Shown here in pieces: positions 1 to 11,150 of a DNA stretch of 64,000 bases; the stretch's first letter is position 1, and each line of letters starts with the position of its first letter. Under the pieces are notes generated by a model that was not told the DNA's origin, made no database searches, and saw only the letters and a program-made list of their open reading frames with translations. The position numbers and the translations under genes were made by a program. Source of the stretch: Straminergon stramineum (Eukaryota; Streptophyta; Bryopsida; Hypnales; Calliergonaceae); contig OY987266.1 in NCBI GenBank assembly GCA_963920665.1, forward strand, positions 20,262,248 to 20,326,247, written 5' to 3'.

Positions 1-16
1 TGGCGGCACTCTTCAG

Positions 17-935
17 TTAACTCCTATGGGACCAAGGCCTTTTTTTTGCCAAATAACACTCAAAACTGCCATTTCTATTCCAAAAAGTAAAAGAAATTGA
101 AAATTGTATTTTTTGGGAAATCTATTCGTAGGATCTTACACAGTCTAACCATATGAGAATTTGTGGAATAAATTTCAGAAATTTTGGCCACATAGATTGC
201 AAGATATTTGCATTTAAAGTGAAGAAAACAAATTTTTCTTCACATTGTGGGACTAGATTATTTGACTTTGAACCTTCTTGACTTCAATTTTTTGCAATAC
301 AAAGTTTTGAGGTCTAAATTTTTATAATGGGAAATTGAGTTGAGAGTCTAGGAAATTTTTTTAAAAACTTAATTTTCATTCTTCATAAAATTGATAAATA
401 GAGTACGTACGAGATAGAAGGAAAATCTAAATTATTAATATCTCTAAGATGGAATTAAAACACACTAATCCCCAATGGTGAGATTGTTCTAGCAAGCAAA
501 CTAAACTATGTGGAACTTTTTTTTGGAAAAATTGTACAAATTGCATTGAGAAATGAATCTTACAAGTTATTTTTTCAAGGAGATGCTTAGATTGCCCCCA
601 AAACAAGATTGTCCAAAATTTCATATTACTTATTTATATGGAATTATTAAAAGTATTCCATGTGGAAAAAAAATATAATCTATGAGGAAAAATGATTTTT
701 GTAAAGAAATTGAAATTTTTGAATTTTTTTTGTTGCTTATTCTCCCCTATTTTGAGCTTATTTGGGCAAAACTTTTGTACCATGGACCAATTGTAAGAAA
801 ATTATATTCCCATGAAGCTAATTAGTTCTTTGTCTTCAAAAGAAATTGAAAAAATCTTGACAAAAATTGAGACTTTAGGTATCTAACTAAAATCGAATTT
901 GTCCCCCAAAGGAACAACGGTCCTTTAGGAGTTAA
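17..935. mobile_element. TTAA-flanked non-autonomous TIR element (T1)
   Basis: TTAA stands at both ends (17-20 and 932-935). Just inside, the termini are inverted: CTCCTATGGGACC on the left, and CTCCTAAAGGACC as the reverse complement of the right end. The interior is AT-rich with no credible ORF. It reappears in reverse orientation as the two halves of the element at 44830-46614, which confirms it as a dispersed unit. TTAA followed by a C-rich terminus is the layout of piggyBac-type elements; the superfamily is inferred because no transposase is present. Confidence 0.75.
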
Positions 936-1129
936 GCACAAATTTTGCAAATTAGATAAGAAGATGATGTAAGAAGCATATGTGCTTATAACAATACAAA
1001 CATAGAGCAAAGAAACATACAAAATGTGGCATGATTTGAACATCAAATGACAAACATGGGACAAACAAACAAAGGAAATGTGATTTTTGAATTCAATCAA
1101 AGCCCACATATCTACCTCAACTTGGGAAA

Positions 1130-1811
1130 CTATAGCCCTTGGGAAACTTTTTAAGCAATTGTTTTCTTGTTTACATCCAAAATATCCTTGATGTTGATTT
1201 TTTGGCACATACAATACGGGTAGGAATGGAATTGCAGACCTCAAAGGCCCAACCAAATGGATAAGCGCAACCATTTTTAGGTATCCCTTAGAGGTAGTTT
1301 ATGGACGTCTTTGGTCCTCTTGATGTTGACTTAAATTCAAATCCCATCTATCAAGTTAAATTTGAGTGATGATCTTTAGGTTGAAATTGGTTTAGTTGAT
1401 TCTTGGAGTGAATTTTGGAATTTCTATATTGATATGTATAAGGGTCCAATTTGAGCAACCATGGGGGGCCTTTGAGGCACCACAACTAAAATGGTGAAAT
1501 CAAGCCAAGACAAAATTGGTAAAATGAAGTTAGGACAAAAATGATGGTATGAAGCCACAACAAAAGTAATAAAAATTGAAAAGAACACTACTAAAATGGA
1601 AGCCCCTATCGAATCCTATGTTTTTCAATTATGGGAGTTGCAAAGTTTTTTTGAAGAAACCAAAGGGAACCTATGAAGTTGAATTTTAATTTTCATAACA
1701 AAGGCCATAAAAATTTGAATGTCAATGTCAATTGAAAAATTATGTAGATACAAAATCTAGAATATCTATATTGACAAATGTAGAGTTCAACTCTAGCTAT
1801 TGGTGAATATG
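1130..1811. repeat. Left part of dispersed repeat R (copy a)
   Basis: This stretch matches 27590-28270 nearly base for base. Landmarks are the tract with GATGTTGATT and GCACATAC, then GGGGGGCCTTTGAGGCAC. The repeat resumes at 8516 after a 6.7-kb insertion. No coding potential is seen; open frames here are not conserved between the two copies. Confidence 0.75.
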
Positions 1812-4800
1812 CACAAGGGATGTCACAAGAAACACTTGCCATTAGAAAAAATTTGGACTTTCCAGAGGGCTGCCAACGTTTGACAAGCTAGTCTATTTCT
1901 GGAGCCTATTGAAGCTACTCAGAAGAGGGAATTTCTGACAAAACAAAGTTTCAACTTGTATGAATATCGGGAGTTCCAAAAAGTACATTTCAGTTTTCTA
2001 TTCCGCAATCATTAGAGGAAGGTGCTTCACAGGTGCTTTTAAATATCAAAACAACACCTGTCACAACCCTAACTAATAGTAGTTGAGAATGAATGCTCTA
2101 ACATTTGGAAGTGATGAAGTGCAAAAATAGGGGAAAAGTTCCTCAAGCAAAATAAATGTAATGCAATGAGGGTCCTTCTCAGCACTTCCTAGCAACCCTT
2201 TGGAGAGTCCACAATTTCTCTAATGCATTTTTGGTTGAAAATAGCCTTAGTACTATAGTATTGTGTCATATTGAAATAAACAATTTAAAAATGAAATAAA
2301 ATATGGATAATTTGTACAACATTGAGAATAGAATGTCTCTAAAAATTTTGAGTTAGAAAAATTTCTCTCTAAAATTTATGGAAAAAGAGCACAATAGGAA
2401 ATACCGAGAAAATGGACACTTTGATGTTTGAATTTTAGAAACTCATAAAAATATTCTAAAAGTTCTAAATAAATAACCCATTTTTTCTAACTTGGAGATG
2501 TTCCTTCTCAACCATTTTCATCTTCAAGAAAAAAAATTGTGTTCTTTGTACAAGTTTGCTCAAAGGTAATGCACTTTGAACACATGCAGAAGTTGAATGG
2601 TTTATTATTTTAAAAAAATATCTTGTTGGACTTGTATAACTTCAATAGAAGTCTATGTATACCAATTTTGAGGTTAAAATTTGCATGTTTGGTTCAAAAA
2701 TAGTACGAAAATCCTACCAAATGACCAAGGTAGACATCCAATCAAGGGCTTTTTAAAATGGTAAAATATTTTTTTTAAATTTGAAAAGAATAGTGAATGC
2801 CAACAACTACTATATGTACCTTCATTCCAAATTTCACACTAAACGCACAAACAATGCAAAAGTTATGAGCTAAAAAACACCACTCTGAGACCAAGGGTAC
2901 AAAAATAGGACAAGTCATAAGAGAAAGTTTGGACTCTCTAGAGGGCAGCCAAAAAGTGTCGGTAGGGACCCTCATTGTATTACATTTCACTATAAGAAAA
3001 CAGGCCCTTTATGACTAAAAAAATATGACTGGGGATGACTGGTGACTCATTCCAATGATATTTTTGGAGGTCAACATGTCAGAAAAAAAATATGACTACA
3101 AATATGACTGGCAGTCATATTTTCCATTTATACTTTACAAGCATATAGTATATGCTTGTTGGGAACACCAAAGTACTTCGTAGGGAACAATTGAGAACAT
3201 CCTTGGGGAACATCAAGTCATATTTTGCAATTATATTTTTGTTTCAGTCATATTTTCATGATTGTTAGATATTTTTCTTTTGGGACAGCTTAAGGAAAAT
3301 TTGGTTGGGAACATTAAAATACTTCATAGGGTTTTATAGGGAACATGTTTGGGGAACGCACAATCATATTTATTAGTCATATTTTTGTTTTAGTCATATT
3401 TCTACAATAATCACATTTTTTTCCTTTTGGGTAGCTTGAAGAAAATTTGGGTAGGGAATATATTTGGAGAGTGCTAAGTCATATTTGTTAGTCATATTTT
3501 CACTTTAGTCATATTTTGTAGTCTTATTTTGTAGACATATTTCTTTTGTAGTTTTTCTTTTCTTTAGGGGGAGCCTAAGAAAAAGGTGGGCAATCTAAAT
3601 TGTGTCTTTTAAATTTTGCTTCTAGAGGCCATTCCTTGGGATTAAGGCATGACTTTGTTTAATACCTATTAGAATAAATTATTTTCTTTTGTATGATGTG
3701 TCTATTAGATAATTAATTTCCAAATAATTTGGGGTGGCACATGTTTATATTTTAATTAATATATTTAAAATTTTCGTAGGAATTAGAAAAAGAGTAGAGA
3801 GGAATAAAGGAATTAATAATAGGAGATAATGAATTTGTTTTTGAGGATTTAAAAAAAATTAGAGAGGAATAAAAGCCTATAGAAAAACCAAAGCATCAAG
3901 GTGGGACTAAGCTTGAGATTCCAAGATGAAAACTAGGCCTGCTTTGACCCACTATTGGAACTTGCCATGGGGTGGACTAATTGTGTGAATTGATTGTGAT
4001 GGCTCATACAAAGCAAAATCTAATGCATTTAAACTAGTGATGTAGATTGAAGGTTGTAGATTTTAGAAAAAATACTTGAAGCTTGGGAAAAATCTAATCT
4101 AAGGAGAAGAAAGAAGAATGTGAGAAAAATTCATACCTGAGTAGCCATAGAGCAAGAGTAAGTGAGGAGTGCAATATATGTTAACATTCTCTAAGTGTTT
4201 GAAGAAGAAAGGTAGGTTCTAAGTTGTTACTCGAAGCTTTGGAGATGGTTAAGAGACTAATATGACCCCTTTTATAGGGATTTGACTATGTATTAAACAA
4301 AGATTGTTGATTGTAATACGCATAGTTGATGAAATTAAGTTTTTCAGTCTTAAGTATATATTTAATTAGCACTTATGAGGTTGATGTCATTAGAATTTTT
4401 TGGTTTATAGAGTAATTAGAAATCAATTAATAGTAATAGGAGTCAAAGATTGCAATTTTAAACTATCCCAAAAAATGAAAGAAAAAACAAAAAATATTGA
4501 AAATAATTTGGAGAAAGTCAAGAGGGGGAAATAGAAAGAAATAGATTGAAAGAAAAGAATTAGATTATATATCTAATTTATACCCCTTGTTGTAATAGTT
4601 GTTATTGAAATTGTATACAAAAATGCAAAAAATGCAACAAAAATGGATTATAGCAAACCTCATGATAAAATTACAATACACATGTTGGACAATGGGGATG
4701 TTGTGGAAATAGATTCCAAGGCATGTCCTTAAATTTGGCACTTAGTTTTTTTCCTTCTTATAGAAATTATAGTTGTACTACAAATTAGAGGTTTAGGTCA

Positions 4801-5997
4801 AACCTCTAAAAATTTATTAAAACCAACTTTGAATTCAAGATCACTTAGTTAATTTGTAGAAGATTCCATCAACATATGACATTTTAAAAAATAGATAAAA
4901 ATTATGGAAGATAGAGTACAATGAAATTGGATAATCTATAGCATTAGTTTTGGATAAAAGATACCAAAATTCATTCAATTCAAGTCAAAAAGAAAACTTG
5001 CAATTTAGTGACACTTAGAATTCAATTTTGAAAGTAAAAATGAATTTAGACTTATTGGCTAAAAGAAAATATTGGGTGAAATCTTAAACGATGAATTAGA
5101 GACAAACCTTCATCCATCTATATTTTTTGCTAAAAAAATACCATTATAAATATCTTTACTATTTTAGAATAGGCATGCAACATTCTACAACTTTAGCTAA
5201 CAAATTTTTATTTCTCAATTCGGATTTGGAGGTCTAGAATTTTGACCTAGATTGACCACAACCATCTAAAACCTCTAACTTTTATAGTTTGTGTGTGTTT
5301 TAGTTTAGATGTGAACCACTTACAGTTTATTAGTAGAATAAAATTGTTCATTGCTTAGAATGCCCATTGAACAATACTTAAATATCTAACTTAAGATTTG
5401 AAGCCCAACAACAAAAAAATATAATTGTATTTGTTTAATTTCAAGGATGTAGATAAAACATTGTATTGAAGTTTGTCTGTTTCTTAAAAAGGGGGTTTTC
5501 TAATGTCATATAAGCCATATTTATATAGGGTCTCTATAGGGCTGTTTAGAAGTTATAAAATTATTCATATGAAGATTAAGGCTCACTGTGATACAAATGC
5601 TTGTATTGCAATTAAAAGATGGTTGTTTGAATGTTCTTATAAGGATATGGACAATAAAAACATAATCCCTTTTTTTATTTCAAAGATGCTTTTAAATAGT
5701 GTCTCTATCAAATACTTTTGCTCTTATATATTTCTTGCATAGATATAAATACTTTGATTGATGTGGGGCATTTGCTTAATTGTCTTTTTTTTGTTATAAC
5801 TATAGTTGCTTAAGGCCTTGCAATTTTCATTTAGAAGTTTTATTGAGTTGTATTGCAAAATACATCTACTTTGTAACAAATTTTGTTGTTAAAATAGCTT
5901 AGTTGCTTAGTATAGTCATATTTAATGAGTTGCATGATTACATCAAGTCATATGACTAAAGTAAGTCATGTGCATGACTAGGGTTTTTAAAACCCTA

Positions 5998-6720
5998 GCT
6001 GTTGTTTCTTCTTCTTCTATTCCTTTGTTTTTTTGTTGCCTCTTAGGTTTTACTTCTTGTTGTTTTCTAGCTCTAGTTTCTTCTTATTTCTTAGTTCTTG
6101 ATCCTTGCTTTTGGTTTCTTCTTGTTACTTTTTAGTTCTTGCTTCCTGGTTCTTATTTTTTGTTGCTTCTTCATTCTTGATTTTTGCTTCTAGTATCTTC
6201 TTGTTACTTCCAAGTTCTTGCCTCTTATTGCTTCTTAGTTTTTGTTCTTTGCTTTTAGTTTCCTCTTCTTATGTTTTAATTCTTGCTTCCTAGCTCTTGT
6301 CTTTTGTTGCTTCTTAGTTCGTGCTTGTAATTTCTTCTTGATGCATTTTAACTTGTGTTTCTTGTTGCCTTTTAATTCTTGTTTTTTAATGTTATTTGTT
6401 GCACTTTATTGCATCTTAACTTGTGTTTCTTGTTGCTTCTTGTTGCATTTTAGTTCTTGCCTCTTTTTGTTATTTATTGCATCTGAAATTGTATTTCTTA
6501 TTGCTTCTTATTGCATCTTAGTTCATACTTCTTGTTATTTTGTTGCATTTTATTGCATTTTAACTTGTGTCTTTTGTTGCTTTTTGTTGCATCATAATTC
6601 TTAATTCTTCTTACTTTTTGTTACATTTTACTTCTTGTTTGTTATTATCTCTTAGTTAACACTTTTTACTTTCTAATTCTTGTTCCTTTTATTACTATTG
6701 TTGTTTTTTCCTCTTATTTA
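5998..6720. repeat. Pyrimidine-rich degenerate tandem repeat inside CACTA
   Basis: About 700 bp of imperfect repeats around TTCTTGTTGCTTCTTAGTT. The plus strand is almost devoid of A runs and the purine strand is the minus strand. Leucine-, cysteine- and phenylalanine-rich open frames here come from this composition and are not genes. Confidence 0.75.
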
Positions 6721-7533
6721 TTTGTGATTTCTAGAGATATAAGGGTTATGCATTTTTCTTACCTTAAAATTTAGCTTCATATTTTATACTCTTGTAAATT
6801 CTTGAAGGTTGAGCTATATTGTTCATTCACTAAAAATTAACCTCTTTCATTGTATATGTAGGCACTTAAAGGTGGAATGAAGTTATCGGAGGCTACTTAC
6901 TACACAAGAGAGGCAACTTCTTCACATTTTAGTAAGGAATATAGGTCCTAAAGCATGTAAGAATATACATTTATAGAGTATCATCGTGATATGTTTTATG
7001 TTAGTAACTAATAAATGTGATTGAAAAGAGTCACATTTTTTTTGGCATTTTTCTTTCTTCAATATCATTGTCTCTTGTGTATCTCAAAAATCATATGTAC
7101 TCATTTTTTATTGAATGGAGTCATTTATTTAGGTGCTAAACCATGTTGATGCATGATTGCAATGCCACATGTCAATTTAGAATGTATGAAAAATGTGATT
7201 ATAGTTTATGACAAAAGTTACTATAAACCTCAAATTATCCCAATTACAAATATCACTTGTTTGAGTCATATTTTATAATATATCTTAGCCAAAATATGAC
7301 TTATTGTAGTTATATAATGCTCACAATAATGCCAAAAACGTAATTCTATACTTTTAAAAATATGACCACATTCAATTATAAAATTACTAGTAACATTCCA
7401 TTTGAACTACTACATGAGCCAAAAATATGACTTACATTAGTCATATTTTACATCAATAAAAAATATGACTCATGAAGGTCATATTTCACATCAACAAAAA
7501 ATATGACCAACTAGTGTCATTTTTTACATCAAC

Positions 7534-7689
7534 ATGCAGAGAATATGACTCATGAGAGTCATTTTTTACATTGACAAAAAATACGACTCACAAGTCATTT
7601 TTCACATCAACATGCAGAGAATATGACTCATGAGAGTCATTTTTTACATTGACAAAAAATACGACTCACAAGTCATTTTTCACATCAAC
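7534..7689. repeat. Tandem duplication, 78-bp period, in CACTA subterminal region
   Basis: Two essentially identical 78-bp units begin with ATGCAGAGAATATGACTC at 7534 and 7612. Each unit carries several TATGACT/AGTCAT motifs, so the duplication raised the count of putative transposase-binding motifs. Confidence 0.85.
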
Positions 7690-7767
7690 AAAAAATATGA
7701 CTCACAGAAGTCATATCCCACATCAATAAAAATTATGACTCACAGAAGTCATATCTCACATCAGCCC

Positions 7768-7850
7768 AAAATATGACTACCAAAAGTCATATGCCACATT
7801 AGCTAAAATATGACTACCAAAAGTCATATGCCACATTAGCTAAAATATGA
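7768..7850. repeat. Tandem repeat, 37-bp period, in CACTA subterminal region
   Basis: Two identical 37-bp units start at 7768 and 7805 with AAAATATGACTACC, and a partial third starts at 7842. Each unit contains inverted TATGACT and AGTCATA. Confidence 0.85.
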
Positions 7851-8515
7851 CTTATCAGTCATATTCCATGTCAACCTAAAATATGACTACACGGAGTCAT
7901 GTGCCACGTAGGCTTTTTTTTCATTTGCCCAGGTAGGTCAAGAAAAAATCAAGCCTCCAAAGGTAGTCAACGTATATGCCACGTATGGAATAAATGTATA
8001 ATTATACCCTCAACACATATAACTACAAATATAACTCATGAAAAATTTGACTAGTCGGTAATGATTAGACCCAGTCATATCGCGTGTCATCTACAATGTT
8101 TTCTATGTGAGTCATATTTTGAGATTTTATGACTCACTGCAGTCATCTTTTACAATCATAAAACACCTGTTTTGTTGTAGTGTTTATTTTGCTTGAAGAA
8201 CTTTTTCCCTATTTTTGCACTTTGTCACTTCCAAATGTCAGAGCATTCACTCTCAAGTACTATTAGTTAGAGTTGTGACAAGTATTGTTTTGATATTTGA
8301 AAGCACCCTCGAAGCACCTCCCTCTAACAATTGTGGAATAAAAAACTGAAATATACTTTTGGAACTCCCAATATTTACACAAGGTTAATCTTTTTTTTGT
8401 TAGAAAATTCCCTCTTTTGAATAGCTTCAATAGGCTCTAGAAATAGACTGGCTTGTCAAACCTTGGCAGCCTTTTGGAGAGTCCAAACTTTCTCTAATGG
8501 TTTCTTGCAATCACC

Positions 8516-9585
8516 CACAAAGTTTGAAGACATTTAACCCTTAAAGCTTGAGCCTATAATTACTTTTTCAAACTTCATTGTGCAAATACTCGTGAATGTG
8601 ATTTTATTTTATTTTTACATGTCTTCTATTAGTTGTAAAAATTTCAAATTCTTTTGAGAGTTTTTTGAAATTATTATATATATTAAAATAAAAAGTGAAA
8701 CAATTCATATCAAATGCAATGAATGCTCAAAATAATGAAAATCTCTCGAGGCTTATATTATTTATCATGATGCATTTTTTATTGTGTCATTCTAAAATTA
8801 TAAATTCATCAATCTATAGCTACAAATTCATTTTTCTAATTTTTCTAGTTAGTATTTCAAAAGAAATCCATATTTAAAGTAGATTTACAAATGAGTAGAT
8901 GAACAATATCAATGAATAATTGATTTCCATTAGAAATCTCATGCTTACTAGACTTCAATATTTGTATGAAAATTTTTGTGACCAAGGTCTTGCAATTCCT
9001 AAGACCTAAATGGGGTCCAAAACCTTTAGTAGTCAAGCGTCACTTGTAGCAAGGAGAGCAATATAGCTAGAGTTTGAACTTTAACCCCTAAAAGATGGGG
9101 GTTAGAGACTAGATAATCATTGTCAAATATTGCATTTTTTTGGTTGTGAACCAAAAATGAGAATGAAAACTTTTTTTTGGAACTTCAACCATTCATAACT
9201 ATAGTAAAGTATTTTACCAATTTGTAGAAAAATTTTAGTCTATTTCACCATGTGGATTGAAAGATTATAACATCCAAAGTTTGAAAAAAAGCTTTTTTCA
9301 TCACTGCCCGACAAGGACAACAAACTTTGGGCCCTCATGGAGTAATTTTTTTCCTCTACACCATTCAATTGCATGTCTTCTTAGATAAATTCATGCAAAA
9401 TTTTAGAAGCAAATTCATGTTCGAACTCTCTCAAACTCAACTTGCATTACAAAGAGGTATAAAAAATTGAAAATACACTAGCCAATTTTTGAAGTTCTTT
9501 CATGGACGGAGAAAAAAAATTTGATTGAAGAAACCTGAATGGTGAAAAAGTACACTATGACATCTTCTACAAGCACAAATTCTTT
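8516..9585. repeat. Right part of dispersed repeat R (copy a)
   Basis: Continuation of the repeat after the F2 insertion, matching 28273-29335 through landmarks such as TTGAAGACATTT and ACACTAGCCAATTTTTGAAG. Nothing coding is seen. It abuts the left edge of ankyrin segment copy 1 at about 9590. Confidence 0.7.
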
Positions 9586-9589
9586 CATA

Positions 9590-9850
9590 GCAAAGAAAAA
9601 AATTGACCCACGATTATACTAATTTCCCCTCTCCCCAAGAACCCCCTACCCCAAGACCCTCCCTCCTAAAAGTCTCCCCCTTCCAAGACCCTGGGGGTCT
9701 TGTCGCCTGCCCATGAACCTGGCAGGTGGCTGGCCTCCCTTCCCCCCCCTCCCCCCCTCCCCGCCTCCCCCTCTTTTCTTTTCAGGCTTGGTCTCAGGAT
9801 TCGACCAGTTTTCTGGTCGAATTCAGCCGAGGCATCTTCCTGATTATCAG
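9590..9850. other. Left edge of ankyrin segment copy 1, C-rich tract
   Basis: From AGCAAAGAAAAAAA onward this matches copy 2 at about 34484. It holds C-runs and a pyrimidine-rich block (about 9625-9780) conserved only loosely between copies, which argues against coding. The motif TTTTCTGGTCGAATTCAGCC is shared with copy 2. Confidence 0.6.
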
Positions 9851-9853
9851 GAT

Positions 9854-10250
9854 GATCACCCATTTTCGATCACTTAAGCAATTCAGCCTATCTACTGCAT
9901 GGGAAAAGTTTTACAAAAAAAATTTCATGTGTAGAGAAATAGATTTCAGAAGGATTTCATAATTTCCTAAATTTTCCCCCTTAGAAGCAAAATTATCATA
10001 AACTTTTTTTGGGAAGATTTTATTTGTCCCATATATGCATGCAAACCTATTTCCAACCATAGGATGGTTCCAAAATTGATGTAAGACTTCCAATGTACAC
10101 GTGATTATATATGCCTTCAATGTACACCTCTTGGATATTTTTGTTGTCCATGGGGTCCTGTGGTGCATGAATTGCCACCTACAATTCACCTGATCGGAAA
10201 TGGAGCAGCCTAAACTGCAAGAATGGGAGGCTGATCGCAAATGGGTGATC
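9854..10250. mobile_element. TIR insertion, ends GATCACCCATTT
   Basis: Termini GATCACCCATTTTCGATCA and the inverted GATCACCCATTTGCGATCA differ at one of 19 positions. The sequence is absent from the equivalent place in copy 2 (about 34803-34812). No clean target duplication could be read, so the superfamily is open. Confidence 0.6.
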
Positions 10251-10434
10251 TCCTTTAATACTCCTTTAATAGGGAATCTCAAGAGTGCATCTTCCCAACA
10301 TGCCAAGCATAATTCCTCGCATACGCTGGACCCCACGAAATAATATACTGGTATCGTTGACTTTCAAAAGTAGCAAAGTTGGAAATTTGGCAACTTGGGA
10401 GAACAGTACCACCGATTTCTGGATAGCTCTGGCG

Positions 10435-10662
10435 CAATGAACGGGAAAAAACGGCAGTTTGTTCAAAGTTAGCCGGTGGATTTGGGAAAATATCCGGTTG
10501 CAATTCGAAAACATCGGCAAAAAAACCGGTGAAAAAATCTAGGAAATTTCTATTTCTAGCAGAAAATAGAGAAAATTACCGGGATGGGAACTTCAATAAC
10601 CGGCTGACTATACGAATTGGAGGAAATTAGCCGGTGAAATTCAAAAAGTTTCCCGAACACTG
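10435..10662. mobile_element. hAT-type MITE upstream of ankyrin gene copy 1
   Basis: 228 bp flanked by an exact 8-bp duplication CTCTGGCG (10427-10434 and 10663-10670). Ends are CAATGAACGGGAAA and, inverted, CAGTGTTCGGGAAA, with the C-A-x-T-G start and 8-bp duplication typical of hAT elements. The empty site with a single CTCTGGC is in copy 2 at 34968-34974. It lies about 0.5 kb upstream of the ankyrin start codon. Confidence 0.88.
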
Positions 10663-10849
10663 CTCTGGCGAAATCTGGAGTTTTTTAACAAGGAGCAAGG
10701 GTGAGCTTGCTTTACTGTAGGCAATGTGATCGATCAATTATTCAGAGTATCATATTCCGCATTCGCTCTCCATTGGCTTGAATAAAACGAGCAGCACCGT
10801 GTTCCCTACGACATCGAGCCCTGGCGGACAACGGATGTGGTTTGATCGA

Positions 10850-11150
10850 ATTAATTAGCCATCATGGGGATCGATCCTCAACCTCCCAATTCGATCTCCG
10901 ACGTTGCTCGGAGTCGCTATGTCATGTGGAACCCGGGTATATTAGTTCCATTTTTCTTCACACTAGGTGCAACAACATCTATAAGTTGTGTGTAATACTG
11001 GGAAGAAGTGTGCGCGAGATCCAGAGGATAGCTAGTTCGATACGTAGATTTTGTTGAATTCCGGTTCTCGATCTCACTGGAGCATCGTTTGGTTTGATTT
11101 GGTGCAGATCGATGTATAGATCTGTGAGCTCGGTGGAGAAGACGTCGGAC
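10850..11150 (+). promoter_or_regulatory. Promoter and 5' leader of ankyrin gene copy 1
   Basis: The block from TTAATTAGCC to the start codon is conserved in all three segment copies. It includes GTGGAACCCGG, ACACTAGGTGCAACAACATC and a TATA-like TATAAG at about 10980. Because it is shared and lies just upstream of each CDS, core promoter plus leader is the simplest reading. TTTGGTGCAG at about 11098 could be a splice acceptor, but no polypyrimidine tract precedes it. Confidence 0.55.

Larger units (their letters stand above)
2988..8182. mobile_element. CACTA (En/Spm-type) non-autonomous transposon
   Basis: The left end is CACTATAAGAAAACAGG and the right end is CCTGTTTTGTTGTAGTG, a near-perfect inverted pair with the family's CACTA...TAGTG signature. 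A 3-bp duplication TTT flanks it (2985-2987 and 8183-8185), as the superfamily requires. Both subterminal regions (about 3020-3540 and 7260-8160) are packed with TATGACT or AGTCATA motifs in both orientations, analogous to TnpA-binding arrays. The interior has no long ORF, so neither a TnpD- nor a TnpA-type protein is encoded. It lies inside the right TIR arm of the F2 element. Confidence 0.9.
1818..8515. mobile_element. F2-family TIR element with long arms, split by a CACTA element
   Basis: The right terminus (GGTGATTGCAAGAAAC on the minus strand) is inverted relative to GGATGTCACAAGAAACACTT at 1818, and the homology runs inward for about 430 bp on each side (about 1818-2245 against 2905-2987 plus 8183-8515). 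It is flanked by a 6-bp target duplication, CACAAG (1812-1817) and CACAAA (8516-8521). Repeat R copy b has the uninterrupted site with one CACAAA near 28273. Without the nested CACTA element it is about 1.5 kb, similar to the relative at 14673-16139. No transposase is visible; the superfamily is unassigned. Confidence 0.8.

Noticed and set aside
5503..5742. 79-codon ORF as a CACTA transposase fragment
   Set aside because: No resemblance to TnpD or TnpA motifs and no second copy.
6105..6604. Leucine/cysteine-rich membrane-like proteins
   Set aside because: They arise from the pyrimidine-rich tandem repeat inside the CACTA element.
7440..7910. CRISPR-like array of regularly spaced repeats
   Set aside because: Motifs occur in both orientations with tandem-duplicated spacers inside CACTA subterminal DNA of a plant genome.
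1818..8515. A single large autonomous transposon
   Set aside because: It is two nested elements with different termini and duplications, and neither encodes a transposase.
11094..11150. N-terminal extension of the ankyrin protein (also at 35391 and 58497)
   Set aside because: The upstream starts are TTG, not ATG, and the first ATG in each copy is the ATGGCC used here. The extension is conserved only because the leader is.
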